This document shows positions 30,695 to 40,498 of a stretch of 64,000 nucleotides of DNA, in pieces. The DNA comes from Halobacteriales archaeon QS_1_69_70. Lineage in GTDB: Archaea > Halobacteriota > Halobacteria > Halobacteriales > Haloarculaceae. The stretch's first letter is position 1, and each line of letters begins with the position of its first letter. The stretch lies in NCBI GenBank assembly GCA_003021005.1, contig PXRI01000043.1, positions 48,159 through 112,158 of the forward strand, in the 5' to 3' direction. The notes under the pieces are model-generated. The model was given only the letters and a program-made list of their open reading frames with translations. It was not told the DNA's origin and ran no database searches. Made by a program: the position numbers and the translations under genes.

Positions 30695-32872
30695 ATGCCA
30701 TCGGCGCTCGCCCTGCAGGCCGGCGGCGACCTCGCCAGGGAGACCTACTGGCAGATCGGCCCGGTCCAGAAGGTGCTCTTTTACTTCCTCGCCACGCTGA
30801 CGATCCTCGTCGCGGCCATCGGGGTCTACCGACGGTTCGCCCGGTACACGCGGGGGACGTCCGACTGGTTCGACCGACTCGACGACCTCCCGGCCCGGAT
30901 CGCCTCGGCCGCGAAGATCGTCGCCACGAACGAAACGCAGTTCAACCGCGACCTGGTCGGCGGCCTCATGCACGCGTTCATCATGTGGGGCTTTCTGACG
31001 CTGCTCATCGCGACCACCATCCTCTTCGTCGACATCGACTTCTACCAGGTCGCCACCGGCGAGTCCTTCTGGGTCGGGGACTTCTACCTGTCCTACCAGC
31101 TCGTCACCGACGCCCTCGGCCTCCTCTTCGTCGTCGGCCTGGCCGTTGCGCTGTGGCGCCGGTACGTCCGCCGCAACGACCGGCTGTGGGGCAAACACAC
31201 CGACTGGGACGACGCGTTCCTCGTCTGGTCGCTGTTCCTCCTCGGGCTGGGCGGGTTCCTCCTGGAGGGCCTCCGCATCCTCGGCCAGGGCCCGGAGTCG
31301 GTCAGCTTCGTCGGGACCGCGGTGGCGGTCGCCCTCGGCAGCCTGGGGCTGGACGCCTCGTCGGCGGCCACCGTCTACCCGCTGGCGTGGTGGTCCCACG
31401 CGCTGCTCGCGTTCCTCTTCATCGCGGCCATCCCGTACGCCAAGCCGTTCCACATGATCTCGTCGTTCGCCAACGTCGTGACGCGTGACGAGCAGGCCGG
31501 GGTCCGGCTGCCGGGCGTGCCGTCGGACCTGGACGCGACGAACGCCGAGTCCATCGACGACTTCAGCTGGAAGGAACTGCTCGACCAGGACGCCTGCACC
31601 AAGTGCGGCCGCTGTTCGGCCGTCTGCCCGGCCAAGGCGGCCGACCGGCCGCTGAACCCCCGCGACGTCATCCTCGACCTGAAGGCGTACCGCCAGGCGG
31701 TGGAGGCCGGCGGCGAGACGAAACCGATCATCGCCGACGGCGGCGGGGTCATCGACACCGAGACGATGGAGTCCTGCATGTCCTGCATGGCCTGCATGGA
31801 CGCCTGCCCCGTCGAGATCGAGCACCTCAAGAGCTTCACCCGGCTGAACCGCCAGCAGGTCGACCAGGGCGACGTCCGCCCCGAGATCCAGGACGTCTTC
31901 CAGAACGTGATGCAGAAGGGCAACACGTTCGGCGACCCGCCGTCGGACCGCGGCGACTGGACCGAGGAACTAGGCTTCGAAGTCGCCGACGCCCGCGAGG
32001 AATCGGTCGAGTACCTCTGGTACGTCGGCGACTACCCGAGCTACGACGACCGCAACAAACAGGTCGCCCGCTCTCTGGCCCGCATCTTCGAGCACGCCGA
32101 CGTCTCGGTCGGCATCCTCTACGAGGACGAGGTCTACGACGGCAACGACGTCCGCCGCATCGGCGAGGAGTTCCTCTTCGTCGAAGAGGCCGGCACCCTC
32201 GTCGACAGCTTCCGGCAGTGCGACTACGAGACGATCGTCTGCACCGACCCCCACTCGTACAACACCTTCAAGAACGAGTACCCGGAAATCGACTTCGACG
32301 AGTTCGCCGACGACCCGATGATGGAGTTCGCCGCCGAGGGCTACTGGAACCGCGACGGCCACGTCGAGGTCTACCACTGGACCCAGGCCGTCGAGGAACT
32401 CGTCGGCGTCGACGCCCTCGGGCTGGGCGGCGACGAACTCGACTACACCGTCACTTACCACGACCCGTGTCACCTGGGCCGGTTCAACGACGAGTACGAG
32501 GCCCCACGTGAACTCGTCCGCGAGACCGGGTGTGACCTCCACGAGATGCCGCGGAACCGCGCGAACTCCTTCTGCTGTGGCGGCGGGGGCGGCGGCCTCT
32601 GGATGGACTTCGACGACGAGCCGAAGCCGAGCGAGGAGCGGCTCCGGGAGGCACTGGAGGACACCGACGCCGGCGCCGCCGTCGAGAAGTTCGTCGTCGC
32701 CTGCCCGATGTGCATGACGATGTACGAGGACGGCCGGAAGACCGGCGGGTTCGAAGAGGACATCGAGATAGTCGACGTCGCCGAACTCGTCGTCGAGGCG
32801 CTCGAGGCCAACGGTGCGCCGGTCGCGACTGCCGGCGACGCGGGCACGGACGCGGCCCCGGCCGACGACTGA
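30695..32872 (+). CDS. heterodisulfide reductase-related Fe-S protein with NarI-like membrane domain
   Basis: CTKCGRCSAVCP and CMSCMACMDACP 4Fe-4S motifs, two CCG domains (YHDPCHLGRF, CCGGGGGG), N-terminal TM helices. Confidence 0.9.
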   Translation: MPSALALQAGGDLARETYWQIGPVQKVLFYFLATLTILVAAIGVYRRFARYTRGTSDWFDRLDDLPARIASAAKIVATNETQFNRDLVGGLMHAFIMWGFLTLLIATTILFVDIDFYQVATGESFWVGDFYLSYQLVTDALGLLFVVGLAVALWRRYVRRNDRLWGKHTDWDDAFLVWSLFLLGLGGFLLEGLRILGQGPESVSFVGTAVAVALGSLGLDASSAATVYPLAWWSHALLAFLFIAAIPYAKPFHMISSFANVVTRDEQAGVRLPGVPSDLDATNAESIDDFSWKELLDQDACTKCGRCSAVCPAKAADRPLNPRDVILDLKAYRQAVEAGGETKPIIADGGGVIDTETMESCMSCMACMDACPVEIEHLKSFTRLNRQQVDQGDVRPEIQDVFQNVMQKGNTFGDPPSDRGDWTEELGFEVADAREESVEYLWYVGDYPSYDDRNKQVARSLARIFEHADVSVGILYEDEVYDGNDVRRIGEEFLFVEEAGTLVDSFRQCDYETIVCTDPHSYNTFKNEYPEIDFDEFADDPMMEFAAEGYWNRDGHVEVYHWTQAVEELVGVDALGLGGDELDYTVTYHDPCHLGRFNDEYEAPRELVRETGCDLHEMPRNRANSFCCGGGGGGLWMDFDDEPKPSEERLREALEDTDAGAAVEKFVVACPMCMTMYEDGRKTGGFEEDIEIVDVAELVVEALEANGAPVATAGDAGTDAAPADD

Positions 32873-32978
32873 CCGATGCCCACCATGGAACACCGCGGAC
32901 CGATGCCCACGAAGGGACACCGCGTCGGCGCCTCACGGAGTCAGGAACACTCTTTACGCCCCTGTGTGAGGCCCCGAT

Positions 32979-34211
32979 ATGCGCGAGCGCTTTGACGTGA
33001 TCGTCGCCGGCGCGGGCCCGGCGGGCGCCCAGTGCGCCCGCGACGCCGCGGCCCGCGGCTACGACGTCGTCGTGCTCGAGACGGAACCCGAGTCGTCGTT
33101 CCCGCGTCAGAGCAACAAGTCCACCGGCGGGACGTTTCCCGCGATGTTGACCGCGTTCAACGTCCCCGACGAGGTCGTGATGCAGTTCACCGACGACGTC
33201 GTCATCGAGTCGCCGAACGACCACTTCGTCGAGCCCCGCCCCGGTGCCGTGCTCGACTTCGGCGCGTTCAAGGAGTTCCTCGTCGCCGATGGCCGCGACC
33301 GCGGCGCGGCGTATCGGTTCGACGCCCGCGTCTCCGAACCCATCGTCGAGGACGGCGAACCCGTCGGCGTCCGGTACAACGGCTCAGAGGCGGTGTACGC
33401 CGACGTCGTCGTCGACGCGACCGGACCGGCCGCGCCGCTGGCGACGGAGCTGGGGGTCTGTGACCTCGACCGGGAGAACCAGGCCATCGGCATCGAGTAC
33501 GAGTTCGAGGGCGTCGACCTCGCCCACGAGGAGTACGCCGACCTCCGGGCGTCGATGATGCTCCGCCTGGACCACGCGTTCGCGCCGGGCGGCTACGCCT
33601 GGATCTTCCACACCGGCGCCGACACCGCGAAGGTGGGCCTGTGCTACATCCGGAACGACAGCTACCAGCGGTACTCGACGGTCGACCGGACCATCGACGG
33701 CTACCTGGACCACTGGCTCGACACCGACCCGCGGTTCGAGACCGCGACCCGGCTCGAGGGCCGCCAGCACCGCGGATCCGCCCACATCCAGCCACCCGCG
33801 TCGCTCAGTACGGACAGCTTCATGGCGATCGGCGACACCGTCCCGACGATCGACCCGCTGTGGGGAGAAGGGATCCACAAGGGGATGCAGTCCGGCCGCG
33901 CCGCCGCGACGACCGTCGACCGGTGTCTCAGCCAGTCGGAGCCGGACACGTCCGCCGAGGCGATGTCGGTCTACGACGACCTCTGGCACGGGGAGGTCGC
34001 CCCGGACATGGACGCCCGCCTCGTGATGACCCACCTGTTGTACCTCTCGCCGAACGACCGGTACGATACGCTGGTCTCGGACCTCAACCGCCTCGACCAC
34101 GACACTCTCGCCCGTGCGAACGCCGGCGACACGCGGGCCATCGTGAAGCTGCTCCACCTCCGGGACCTCCCGCTTCTGGCGCGGTTTGTCAACCAGTACT
34201 ACCGCTCGTAG
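32979..34211 (+). CDS. geranylgeranyl reductase/FixC-like FAD-dependent oxidoreductase
   Basis: FDVIVAGAGPAGAQCARDAAARGYDVVVLE, FMAIGDTVPTIDPLWGEGIHKGMQSGR. Confidence 0.88.
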   Translation: MRERFDVIVAGAGPAGAQCARDAAARGYDVVVLETEPESSFPRQSNKSTGGTFPAMLTAFNVPDEVVMQFTDDVVIESPNDHFVEPRPGAVLDFGAFKEFLVADGRDRGAAYRFDARVSEPIVEDGEPVGVRYNGSEAVYADVVVDATGPAAPLATELGVCDLDRENQAIGIEYEFEGVDLAHEEYADLRASMMLRLDHAFAPGGYAWIFHTGADTAKVGLCYIRNDSYQRYSTVDRTIDGYLDHWLDTDPRFETATRLEGRQHRGSAHIQPPASLSTDSFMAIGDTVPTIDPLWGEGIHKGMQSGRAAATTVDRCLSQSEPDTSAEAMSVYDDLWHGEVAPDMDARLVMTHLLYLSPNDRYDTLVSDLNRLDHDTLARANAGDTRAIVKLLHLRDLPLLARFVNQYYRS

Positions 34212-34248
34212 CCGAAGCTTTTTGACCCAAGCCGGCACCACCGGCCCC

Positions 34249-34902
34249 GTGCCGACGTTCACCGAGCTGGCGACGGCCGCCTACTGCCCACGGAAGCTGT
34301 ACTACCGCCGAAAACACGACGACGGCGACCCGCCCGACGACGCCCGGGCCGTTCGCGAGCTGGCGTACCGCTACCCGGCCCTGCTCGACCCCGACACCGA
34401 CCTGACCGACGAACCGGTCGCGCTGGCACCGCCGGCCTACCGGGCCGCGCTCCGTGCCACGCGGGACCGCCTCGACTGCTGGAACCGCCTGGTCGACCCC
34501 GCCGGCAGGGACGTCCGGCTGTCCGGCAAGGACTGCCGCGGCGTCGTCCACAAGGTCCTCGAGGCCCCGCCTCGCCCGGTCGTCGTCTCGGCCGGGCGTC
34601 CGCCCGACCGCGGCGTCTGGTCGCCCCACTCGGTCCGGGCGACCGCGGCCGCGAAGGCCCTGGCCTGGGAACGGGGGGTGGCCGTCGAGTCGGCCCTCGT
34701 GGAGTACCCGGCCCACGGCGTCGTGCGACGGCTCCGGCTCACGACCGGGCGGAAGGCCGCCTACCGGCGGGCGCTCCGGACCGCCGAATCCCTCGACGGC
34801 CCGCCGCCGCGGCTCGATGACGACGCCCGGTGTGGTGCCTGCGAGTACCGAGGGGAGTGTGGAACCCGGACGCGGTCGCTCCGGTCGCGGCTCCCGTCGT
34901 GA
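34249..34902 (+). CDS. Cas4/RecB-like PD-(D/E)xK protein (solo)
   Basis: GTG start; FTELATAAYCPRKLYYRR N-terminus, AVESALVEYP, CGACEYRGEC C-terminal cysteines; no CRISPR array in window. Confidence 0.75.
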   Translation: MPTFTELATAAYCPRKLYYRRKHDDGDPPDDARAVRELAYRYPALLDPDTDLTDEPVALAPPAYRAALRATRDRLDCWNRLVDPAGRDVRLSGKDCRGVVHKVLEAPPRPVVVSAGRPPDRGVWSPHSVRATAAAKALAWERGVAVESALVEYPAHGVVRRLRLTTGRKAAYRRALRTAESLDGPPPRLDDDARCGACEYRGECGTRTRSLRSRLPS

Positions 34903-35020
34903 CCGCACCGCCCGAGTCGGGGTCGCGGTTCGCCGAACCTCACATTGAAGCGGTTGGCGACACACGTGAATCAATAGCACGGATGACCATTGATAGGCAC
35001 GGACCCACACCCTCACAGCA

Positions 35021-35869
35021 ATGACTGACCGTGACTGCGAGCGCGACGTCGCCCGCGTCGTCGCCGACGTCGACGGCGTGACCCCGGCGGACGTCGACCG
35101 AGCCGCCTCGTCGGGCGTCGAAACGGCCACCGTCGGCGAGGCCCACGACCACTGCGTCTTCGAGGTCACCGGCCTTGACTGCCGGACGTGCGCCGGCCTC
35201 CTCGAGTGCGTCCTGGCGGCCCGCGACGGCGTGAGCAACCTCACGGCCACGGCGGGCCACGGGACGGTCCGGGTCGACTACGACCCCGAGACGGCGTCGC
35301 CGGCGTCGCTGCGGGCGGCGTTCGCCGACCTCGGCTACCCGGTCGAGACGACCGACGAGGCGTTCGGCAACCGCCGGGCCGCCCAGTTCCGGGAGGCCCG
35401 GCTAGTCACGGGCGTCCTCGCCGGGCTGATGGCCCTCGTGCCGTACGCCGCCGTCGTGTACCCGACCCGCTTCGCCGTCTGGCCCGCCCATCCCCGGGTC
35501 GTCGCGCTCTTGGAGCGCGCCCTGGAGAGTGCCTTCGCGACCCACTTCTTCCTGAACCTCGCGCTCCTGTCCGGCATCGTCCTCGCGGTGACCGGCAAGC
35601 CGCTCCTCGAGGACGCCGCGGCGTCACTCCGGGCGCTGTCCCCGGACCGGAACCTCGTCGTCGCCGCGCTCGCCGTGGGGCTGTACGTCTACAGTACGGC
35701 GACCGCGTTCCTGATTCCCGGCGGCGTCTACTACGACGTCGTCATCGTGGTGGTCGTCGGGGCGGCCGTCCGGCGCGCAGCGGACCGCGAGGCGGTCGCG
35801 GGATCGACGGCGGAGCCGCCAGCCGACGCCGCCGAGTCCGTCCCGGCGACGCACCCGGAGGCGGACTGA
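35021..35869 (+). CDS. HMA-domain plus TM protein resembling the N-terminal half of a P1B-ATPase
   Basis: FEVTGLDCRTCAGLLE, HMA fold DYDPETASPASLRAAFADLGYPVE, TM segments; no actuator, P- or N-domain. Confidence 0.75.
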   Translation: MTDRDCERDVARVVADVDGVTPADVDRAASSGVETATVGEAHDHCVFEVTGLDCRTCAGLLECVLAARDGVSNLTATAGHGTVRVDYDPETASPASLRAAFADLGYPVETTDEAFGNRRAAQFREARLVTGVLAGLMALVPYAAVVYPTRFAVWPAHPRVVALLERALESAFATHFFLNLALLSGIVLAVTGKPLLEDAAASLRALSPDRNLVVAALAVGLYVYSTATAFLIPGGVYYDVVIVVVVGAAVRRAADREAVAGSTAEPPADAAESVPATHPEAD

Positions 35870-35957
35870 GGCGCGAGGAGCCAGGCCCACGCCGCAGAGT
35901 CCGTCCCGGCGAGGTCTCCGGAAGCGGACTGAGGCACGACGAATCGGGCCGACCCCG

Positions 35958-36551
35958 TCATTCCGTGTCCTCGAGCCACGCCTCTATCGCCGCCGCCTGT
36001 GCCCCCCGTCGAGGGAGTTCGCCGCCGGCCACGTCGACCACGGTGCTCTCCGTGCCGGGCGTCTCGCCGCCGTCGACGACGACCGCCCGCTCCCGGATCG
36101 CGGGGTCGAGGTCCGCGAGCCGGCGGGCGCTGGGGCGGCCGCTCAGGTTCGCACTCGTCGCGGTGACGGGGCCGACGCGTCTCGCGAGCGTCCGGGCGAC
36201 GTCGTGGTCCGGGACGCGGATGCCGACGCGGTCCCGGCCGGCGACCAGCACCTCCGGCACCCGGTCTGTCCGCTCTAAGAGGACGGTGACCGGGCCCGGG
36301 AGGAACGCCTCGCAGAACGCCCGCTCCCGGTCGGTCCAGCGGACGTAGTCGGGGGCCGCTCCCACCTCGGGCAGCGCCATCGAGACCGGGTTCTCGCGGG
36401 CCCGCTCTTTCGCGTCGAACACCCGCGCGACGGCCTCGGGGTCCGTGGCGTCGGCACCGAGCCCGTAGACGGTCTCGGTGGGGTAGACGACCAGGGCGCC
36501 GCGCCGCAGCGCCGCGACGGCCGCGGTGAGGTCCGCGTCGGCCGGCGTCAC
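35958..36551 (-). CDS. sua5: L-threonylcarbamoyladenylate synthase (Sua5/TsaC)
   Basis: VVYPTETVYGLGADATD, KERARENPVSMAL, VGIRVPDHDVARTL, TSANLSGRPS. Confidence 0.93.
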   Translation of the reverse strand: MTPADADLTAAVAALRRGALVVYPTETVYGLGADATDPEAVARVFDAKERARENPVSMALPEVGAAPDYVRWTDRERAFCEAFLPGPVTVLLERTDRVPEVLVAGRDRVGIRVPDHDVARTLARRVGPVTATSANLSGRPSARRLADLDPAIRERAVVVDGGETPGTESTVVDVAGGELPRRGAQAAAIEAWLEDTE

Positions 36552-37069
36552 GGCTCCAGCGACTCGATGGCGTCTTCGAGTGCCGCGTACGGCGGGAACT
36601 CAGGCCACTCCGTGGCGACCCAGGCGTGCCGGACGGTCCGGTCGCCGTCGATGACGAAGACGGCGGGCCGGGGCTCGTGGATGCCGTGCATGCCGTCGAG
36701 GTCGTGGCTGACGCCGTAGGCCTCGGCGACGTCGTTGGCCGGGTCGGAGAACAGCCGGAACGCCTCGAGGCCCCACTCCTCCAGGAACCGGGAGTGCTCG
36801 TACGGCGTCGAGATGGAGCACCCGACGACCGCGGCCCCGTACTCGTCCCACCCGCGGTCGCGGACCTCCTGCCAGATGTACGTCGCGGGGAAGTCGCCGT
36901 CCATCGTGTGGAACAAGAGCACGACGGGCCCCTCGTCGGTGAGGTCCGACAGCGCGACGTCCTCCCAGTGCTCGTCGGTCACGAGCGGCCGCCTGAACCC
37001 GGGCGCCGTCTCGCCGACCCCGGGCGGGTCGGCGGGTTCGAGGTCGACGACGTCGAACCCGAGGTTCAT
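36548..37069 (-). CDS. peroxiredoxin/redoxin-domain protein
   Basis: GETAPGFRRPLV, VVLLFHTMDGDFPATYIWQEVRDR, GCSISTPYEHSRFLEEW, PAVFVIDGDRTVRHAW. Confidence 0.85.
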   Translation of the reverse strand: MNLGFDVVDLEPADPPGVGETAPGFRRPLVTDEHWEDVALSDLTDEGPVVLLFHTMDGDFPATYIWQEVRDRGWDEYGAAVVGCSISTPYEHSRFLEEWGLEAFRLFSDPANDVAEAYGVSHDLDGMHGIHEPRPAVFVIDGDRTVRHAWVATEWPEFPPYAALEDAIESLEP

Positions 37070-37380
37070 TCGGCCTCCCCGGCGGCGCGAGCCGTGGCCA
37101 GGCCGGGGTCGGTGCTCCCGCCGCCATACGTCGTCTCGAGGTACTCGACGATGTTCGCGCTCTCGCTCATCGTCACGCCGGTCGAGGCGTCGACGATCGC
37201 CGGGACGGTGCGGGCGCCGGAGCGGCGCTTGACGCCGTCCCGCCGGGAGTGTCGCGCCTCGACGAACCGCGAGTGGTACGGCACGTCGAGTTCATCGAGC
37301 GTCCGCAGGACGCGCTCGCAGAACGGGCAGGCCTGGAGCCGGTAGAGCGTGATCGCCGGGTCGGTGTCGTCGTCTTGCAT
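37066..37380 (-). CDS. glutaredoxin/GST N-terminal-like protein
   Basis: ITLYRLQACPFCERVLRTLDELDVPY, TVPAIVD, SESANIVEYLE. Confidence 0.9.
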   Translation of the reverse strand: MQDDDTDPAITLYRLQACPFCERVLRTLDELDVPYHSRFVEARHSRRDGVKRRSGARTVPAIVDASTGVTMSESANIVEYLETTYGGGSTDPGLATARAAGEAE

Positions 37381-37703
37381 GCCCGTCGGTACGGTCGGCC
37401 GCCGCCTAAGGGTGTCGCCGTCGTGTGCGACCGGCTGGCGGGCGACCGACCGGGCGCCCCTCTCGGCTGAACGCGACGGCTGGCCGGCCGGCGGATGCCA
37501 GCGTGGGACATCCCAGCGAGCCGGACCAGACCGCGAATCCCCGGCGCGAGGTGCAGGCGCCGACGGCAGGGCGCAGGCGTCCAGGACGCCGACCTATCAG
37601 AGCGGGGGCCAGACCTGCATCGATCGCGGACGGATGGCGGGGCCGCGTCGGCCGTGATGATGGCAAGCCTTAATCCCGGTCCCACGGAAACCCGGACGTC
37701 CGG

Positions 37704-39080
37704 ATGGGCTCTCTCGCGTGGTTCCTGTCCCTGGCAGTGCTGCAGGTGGGCGGCGGCGCGGCCGACGTCCCGGTCAGCGACTGGGTCGTCGCGGCGGTCG
37801 GCGGCACCACCATCGTGGTGCTGCTCGCGCTGTCGGCCTTCTTCTCCTCCTCGGAGATCGCGATGTTCTCGCTCGCGCCCCACCGCGTCGAGGCGATAGT
37901 GGACGACGGACGCCGTGGCGCGTCGACGCTGCAGGCGCTCAAGGACGATCCACACCGCCTGCTCGTCACCATCCTCGTCGGCAACAACGTCGTCAACATC
38001 GCGATGTCCTCCATCGCCACGGGGCTTCTCGCCATCTACGTCTCCCAGTCGGTCGCGGTGTTCGTGGCCACCTTCGGCATCACCGCCCTGGTGCTCCTGT
38101 TCGGCGAAAGTGCCCCGAAGTCCTACGCAGTCGAGAACACCGAGTCGTGGGCGCTCCGCATCTCGAAGCCGCTGGAGCTCTCCGAATACCTGCTCTTCCC
38201 GCTCGTCGTCACGTTCGACTACCTCACCCGCCAGGTCAACCGGGTGACCGGGGGCCGCAGCGAGATCGAGTCGACGTACGTCACCCGCGAGGAGATCCGC
38301 GACATCATCGAGACCGGCGAGCGCGCCGGCGTCCTCGAGGAGGACGAGCGGGAGATGCTCCAGCGGATCTTCCGATTCACGAACACCATCGCCAAGGAGG
38401 TCATGACGCCGCGGCTCGACATGGAGGCCGTCCCGAAGGACGCGAGCATCGACGAGGCCATCCAGGCCTGCGTCCAGTCCGGCCACACGCGGCTGCCAGT
38501 GTACGACGGCAGCCTCGACAACGTCCTGGGCGTCGTCGACGTCTCCGATCTCGTCCGGGACTACACCTACGGCGAGAACGACGCCGTCGAACTCGAGGAC
38601 CTCATCGAGGAGACCCTCCACGTCCCCGAGTCGAAGAACGTCGACGACCTGCTGGGCGAGATGCGGGAAAACCGGATGCACATGGTGATCGTCATCGACG
38701 AGTTCGGGACCACGGAGGGGATGGTGACGATGGAGGACGTCACCGAGGAGATCGTCGGCGAGATCCTCCAGTCCGGCGAGGAAGAGCCGATCGAGGTCGT
38801 CGACGACCGGACGGCCATCCTGAAGGGCGCGGTGAACATCGACGAGGTCAACGAGACCCTCGAGGTCGACATCCCCGAAGGCGAGGAGTTCGAGACCATC
38901 GCGGGCTTCATCTTTAACCGCGCCGGCCGGCTCGTCGAGGAGGGCGAGACCATCGAGTACGACGGCCTCGACATCTACGTCGAGCGCGTCGAGAACACCC
39001 GGATCCTGCGGGCGCGGCTCGTGAAGACGGAGGCCTACGAGCCCCGGACGGCCGGAAGCCCACCGGACGAGGACGCCTGA
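37704..39080 (+). CDS. CNNM/hemolysin-family protein (DUF21-CBS-CorC_HlyC)
   Basis: FFSSSEIAMFSLAPHRVEAIVDDG, NNVVNIAMSS, VMTPRLDMEAVP, HMVIVIDEFGTTEGMVTMEDVTEEIVGEI. Confidence 0.93.
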   Translation: MGSLAWFLSLAVLQVGGGAADVPVSDWVVAAVGGTTIVVLLALSAFFSSSEIAMFSLAPHRVEAIVDDGRRGASTLQALKDDPHRLLVTILVGNNVVNIAMSSIATGLLAIYVSQSVAVFVATFGITALVLLFGESAPKSYAVENTESWALRISKPLELSEYLLFPLVVTFDYLTRQVNRVTGGRSEIESTYVTREEIRDIIETGERAGVLEEDEREMLQRIFRFTNTIAKEVMTPRLDMEAVPKDASIDEAIQACVQSGHTRLPVYDGSLDNVLGVVDVSDLVRDYTYGENDAVELEDLIEETLHVPESKNVDDLLGEMRENRMHMVIVIDEFGTTEGMVTMEDVTEEIVGEILQSGEEEPIEVVDDRTAILKGAVNIDEVNETLEVDIPEGEEFETIAGFIFNRAGRLVEEGETIEYDGLDIYVERVENTRILRARLVKTEAYEPRTAGSPPDEDA

Positions 39081-39193
39081 CCGCCCGTGAACCGCTCGGC
39101 GAGCCAGGGATCGACTGCCGGGCCGGCGACACGACCCGAACGCCCTCCACCGGAGAAAGTGTGACTTAAGGGACGGCCCCCTGAATCCGGGCT

Positions 39194-40498
39194 ATGGACG
39201 ACCGCACGTACGCGGCCGAGGCCGCCCCGGGCGAGGAGGTCACCGTCGCCGGGTGGGTCCACGAAGTCCGGGACCTCGGCGGCATCGCCTTCCTCATCCT
39301 GCGGGACACGAGCGGCCGGATCCAGGTGAAGTTCGAGAAGGAGGCGATGGCCGACGACCTGGTCGAGACCGGCCTGGGCGCCCACCGGGAGTCCGTCGTC
39401 TCCGTGACGGGCGCCGTCGAGGCCGAAGAGCGCGCCCCGACCGGCGTCGAGGTCGTCCCCGAGTCCGTCGAGGTCCTCGCGCCGGCGGACACCGAGCTGC
39501 CGCTGGACCCGAGCGGGAAGGTCGAGGCGGAGCTGTCGACCCGGCTCGACAACCGGACGCTGGATCTCCGGCGGGCGGAGGGCCAGGCCGTCTTCGAGGT
39601 CCGCGGCGAGGTGTTGCGGGCGGTCCGGGCGGCGTTCCGCGCCCACGACGCCACCGAGATCAACACGCCGAAGATCGTCGCCACCGGCACCGAGGGCGGC
39701 ACCGAGCTGTTCCCCATCACCTACTTCGGCCGCGAGGCGTTCATGAACCAGAGCCCGCAGCTATTCAAACAGCTCGTCGCGGGCTCGAACGTCGAGCGCG
39801 TCTTCGAGATCGGGCCCATCTTCCGCGCCGAGGAGCACAACACCCCACGGCACCTCAACGAGGCCACCTCCATCGACTTCGAGGGCGCCTTCTGCGACCA
39901 CCACGACGCGATGGACGTCTGCGAGGCCGTCGTCGTCGCGGCCTACGAGGCCGTCGCGGAGAACTGCCGGGACCAGCTGGAGGCGCTGGACCTCGCCGAG
40001 GAGTTCGAGCCGCCGGAGCCGCCGTTCCCGCGGCTCACCTACGAGGCGGCCATCGAACGCCTCAATGCCACCGGCGCGCTCGACGAGCAGCTCGTGTGGG
40101 GTGACGACTTCCCGACGGAGGGCGAGCGGGCGCTCGGTCGGGACGTGGGCGGCCACTACTTCGTGACCGACTGGCCCGCCGAGATCAAGCCGTTCTACAT
40201 CATGGACCACGACGACGACCCGGATCTGTCGACGGGCTTCGACCTGATGCATCCCCGGATGGAGCTGGTCTCCGGCGGCCAGCGCGAACACCGCCGAGAG
40301 AAGCTCATCGAGGGCTTCGAACGGCAGGGGTTAGAGCCCGAGGCCTTCGAGTACTACACCGAGATGTTCAGGTACGGCATGCCGCCCCACGCCGGCTGGG
40401 GGCTCGGCGGCGAGCGCCTGCTGATGACGATGCTCGAGCTGGACAACATCCGGGAGGCGGTGTTGTTCCCGCGAGACAGACAGCGGTTGAGCCCGTAG
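39194..40498 (+). CDS. aspS: aspartyl-tRNA synthetase (archaeal type)
   Basis: [62 protein letters not shown]-terminus [12 protein letters not shown]. Confidence 0.96.
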   Translation: MDDRTYAAEAAPGEEVTVAGWVHEVRDLGGIAFLILRDTSGRIQVKFEKEAMADDLVETGLGAHRESVVSVTGAVEAEERAPTGVEVVPESVEVLAPADTELPLDPSGKVEAELSTRLDNRTLDLRRAEGQAVFEVRGEVLRAVRAAFRAHDATEINTPKIVATGTEGGTELFPITYFGREAFMNQSPQLFKQLVAGSNVERVFEIGPIFRAEEHNTPRHLNEATSIDFEGAFCDHHDAMDVCEAVVVAAYEAVAENCRDQLEALDLAEEFEPPEPPFPRLTYEAAIERLNATGALDEQLVWGDDFPTEGERALGRDVGGHYFVTDWPAEIKPFYIMDHDDDPDLSTGFDLMHPRMELVSGGQREHRREKLIEGFERQGLEPEAFEYYTEMFRYGMPPHAGWGLGGERLLMTMLELDNIREAVLFPRDRQRLSP

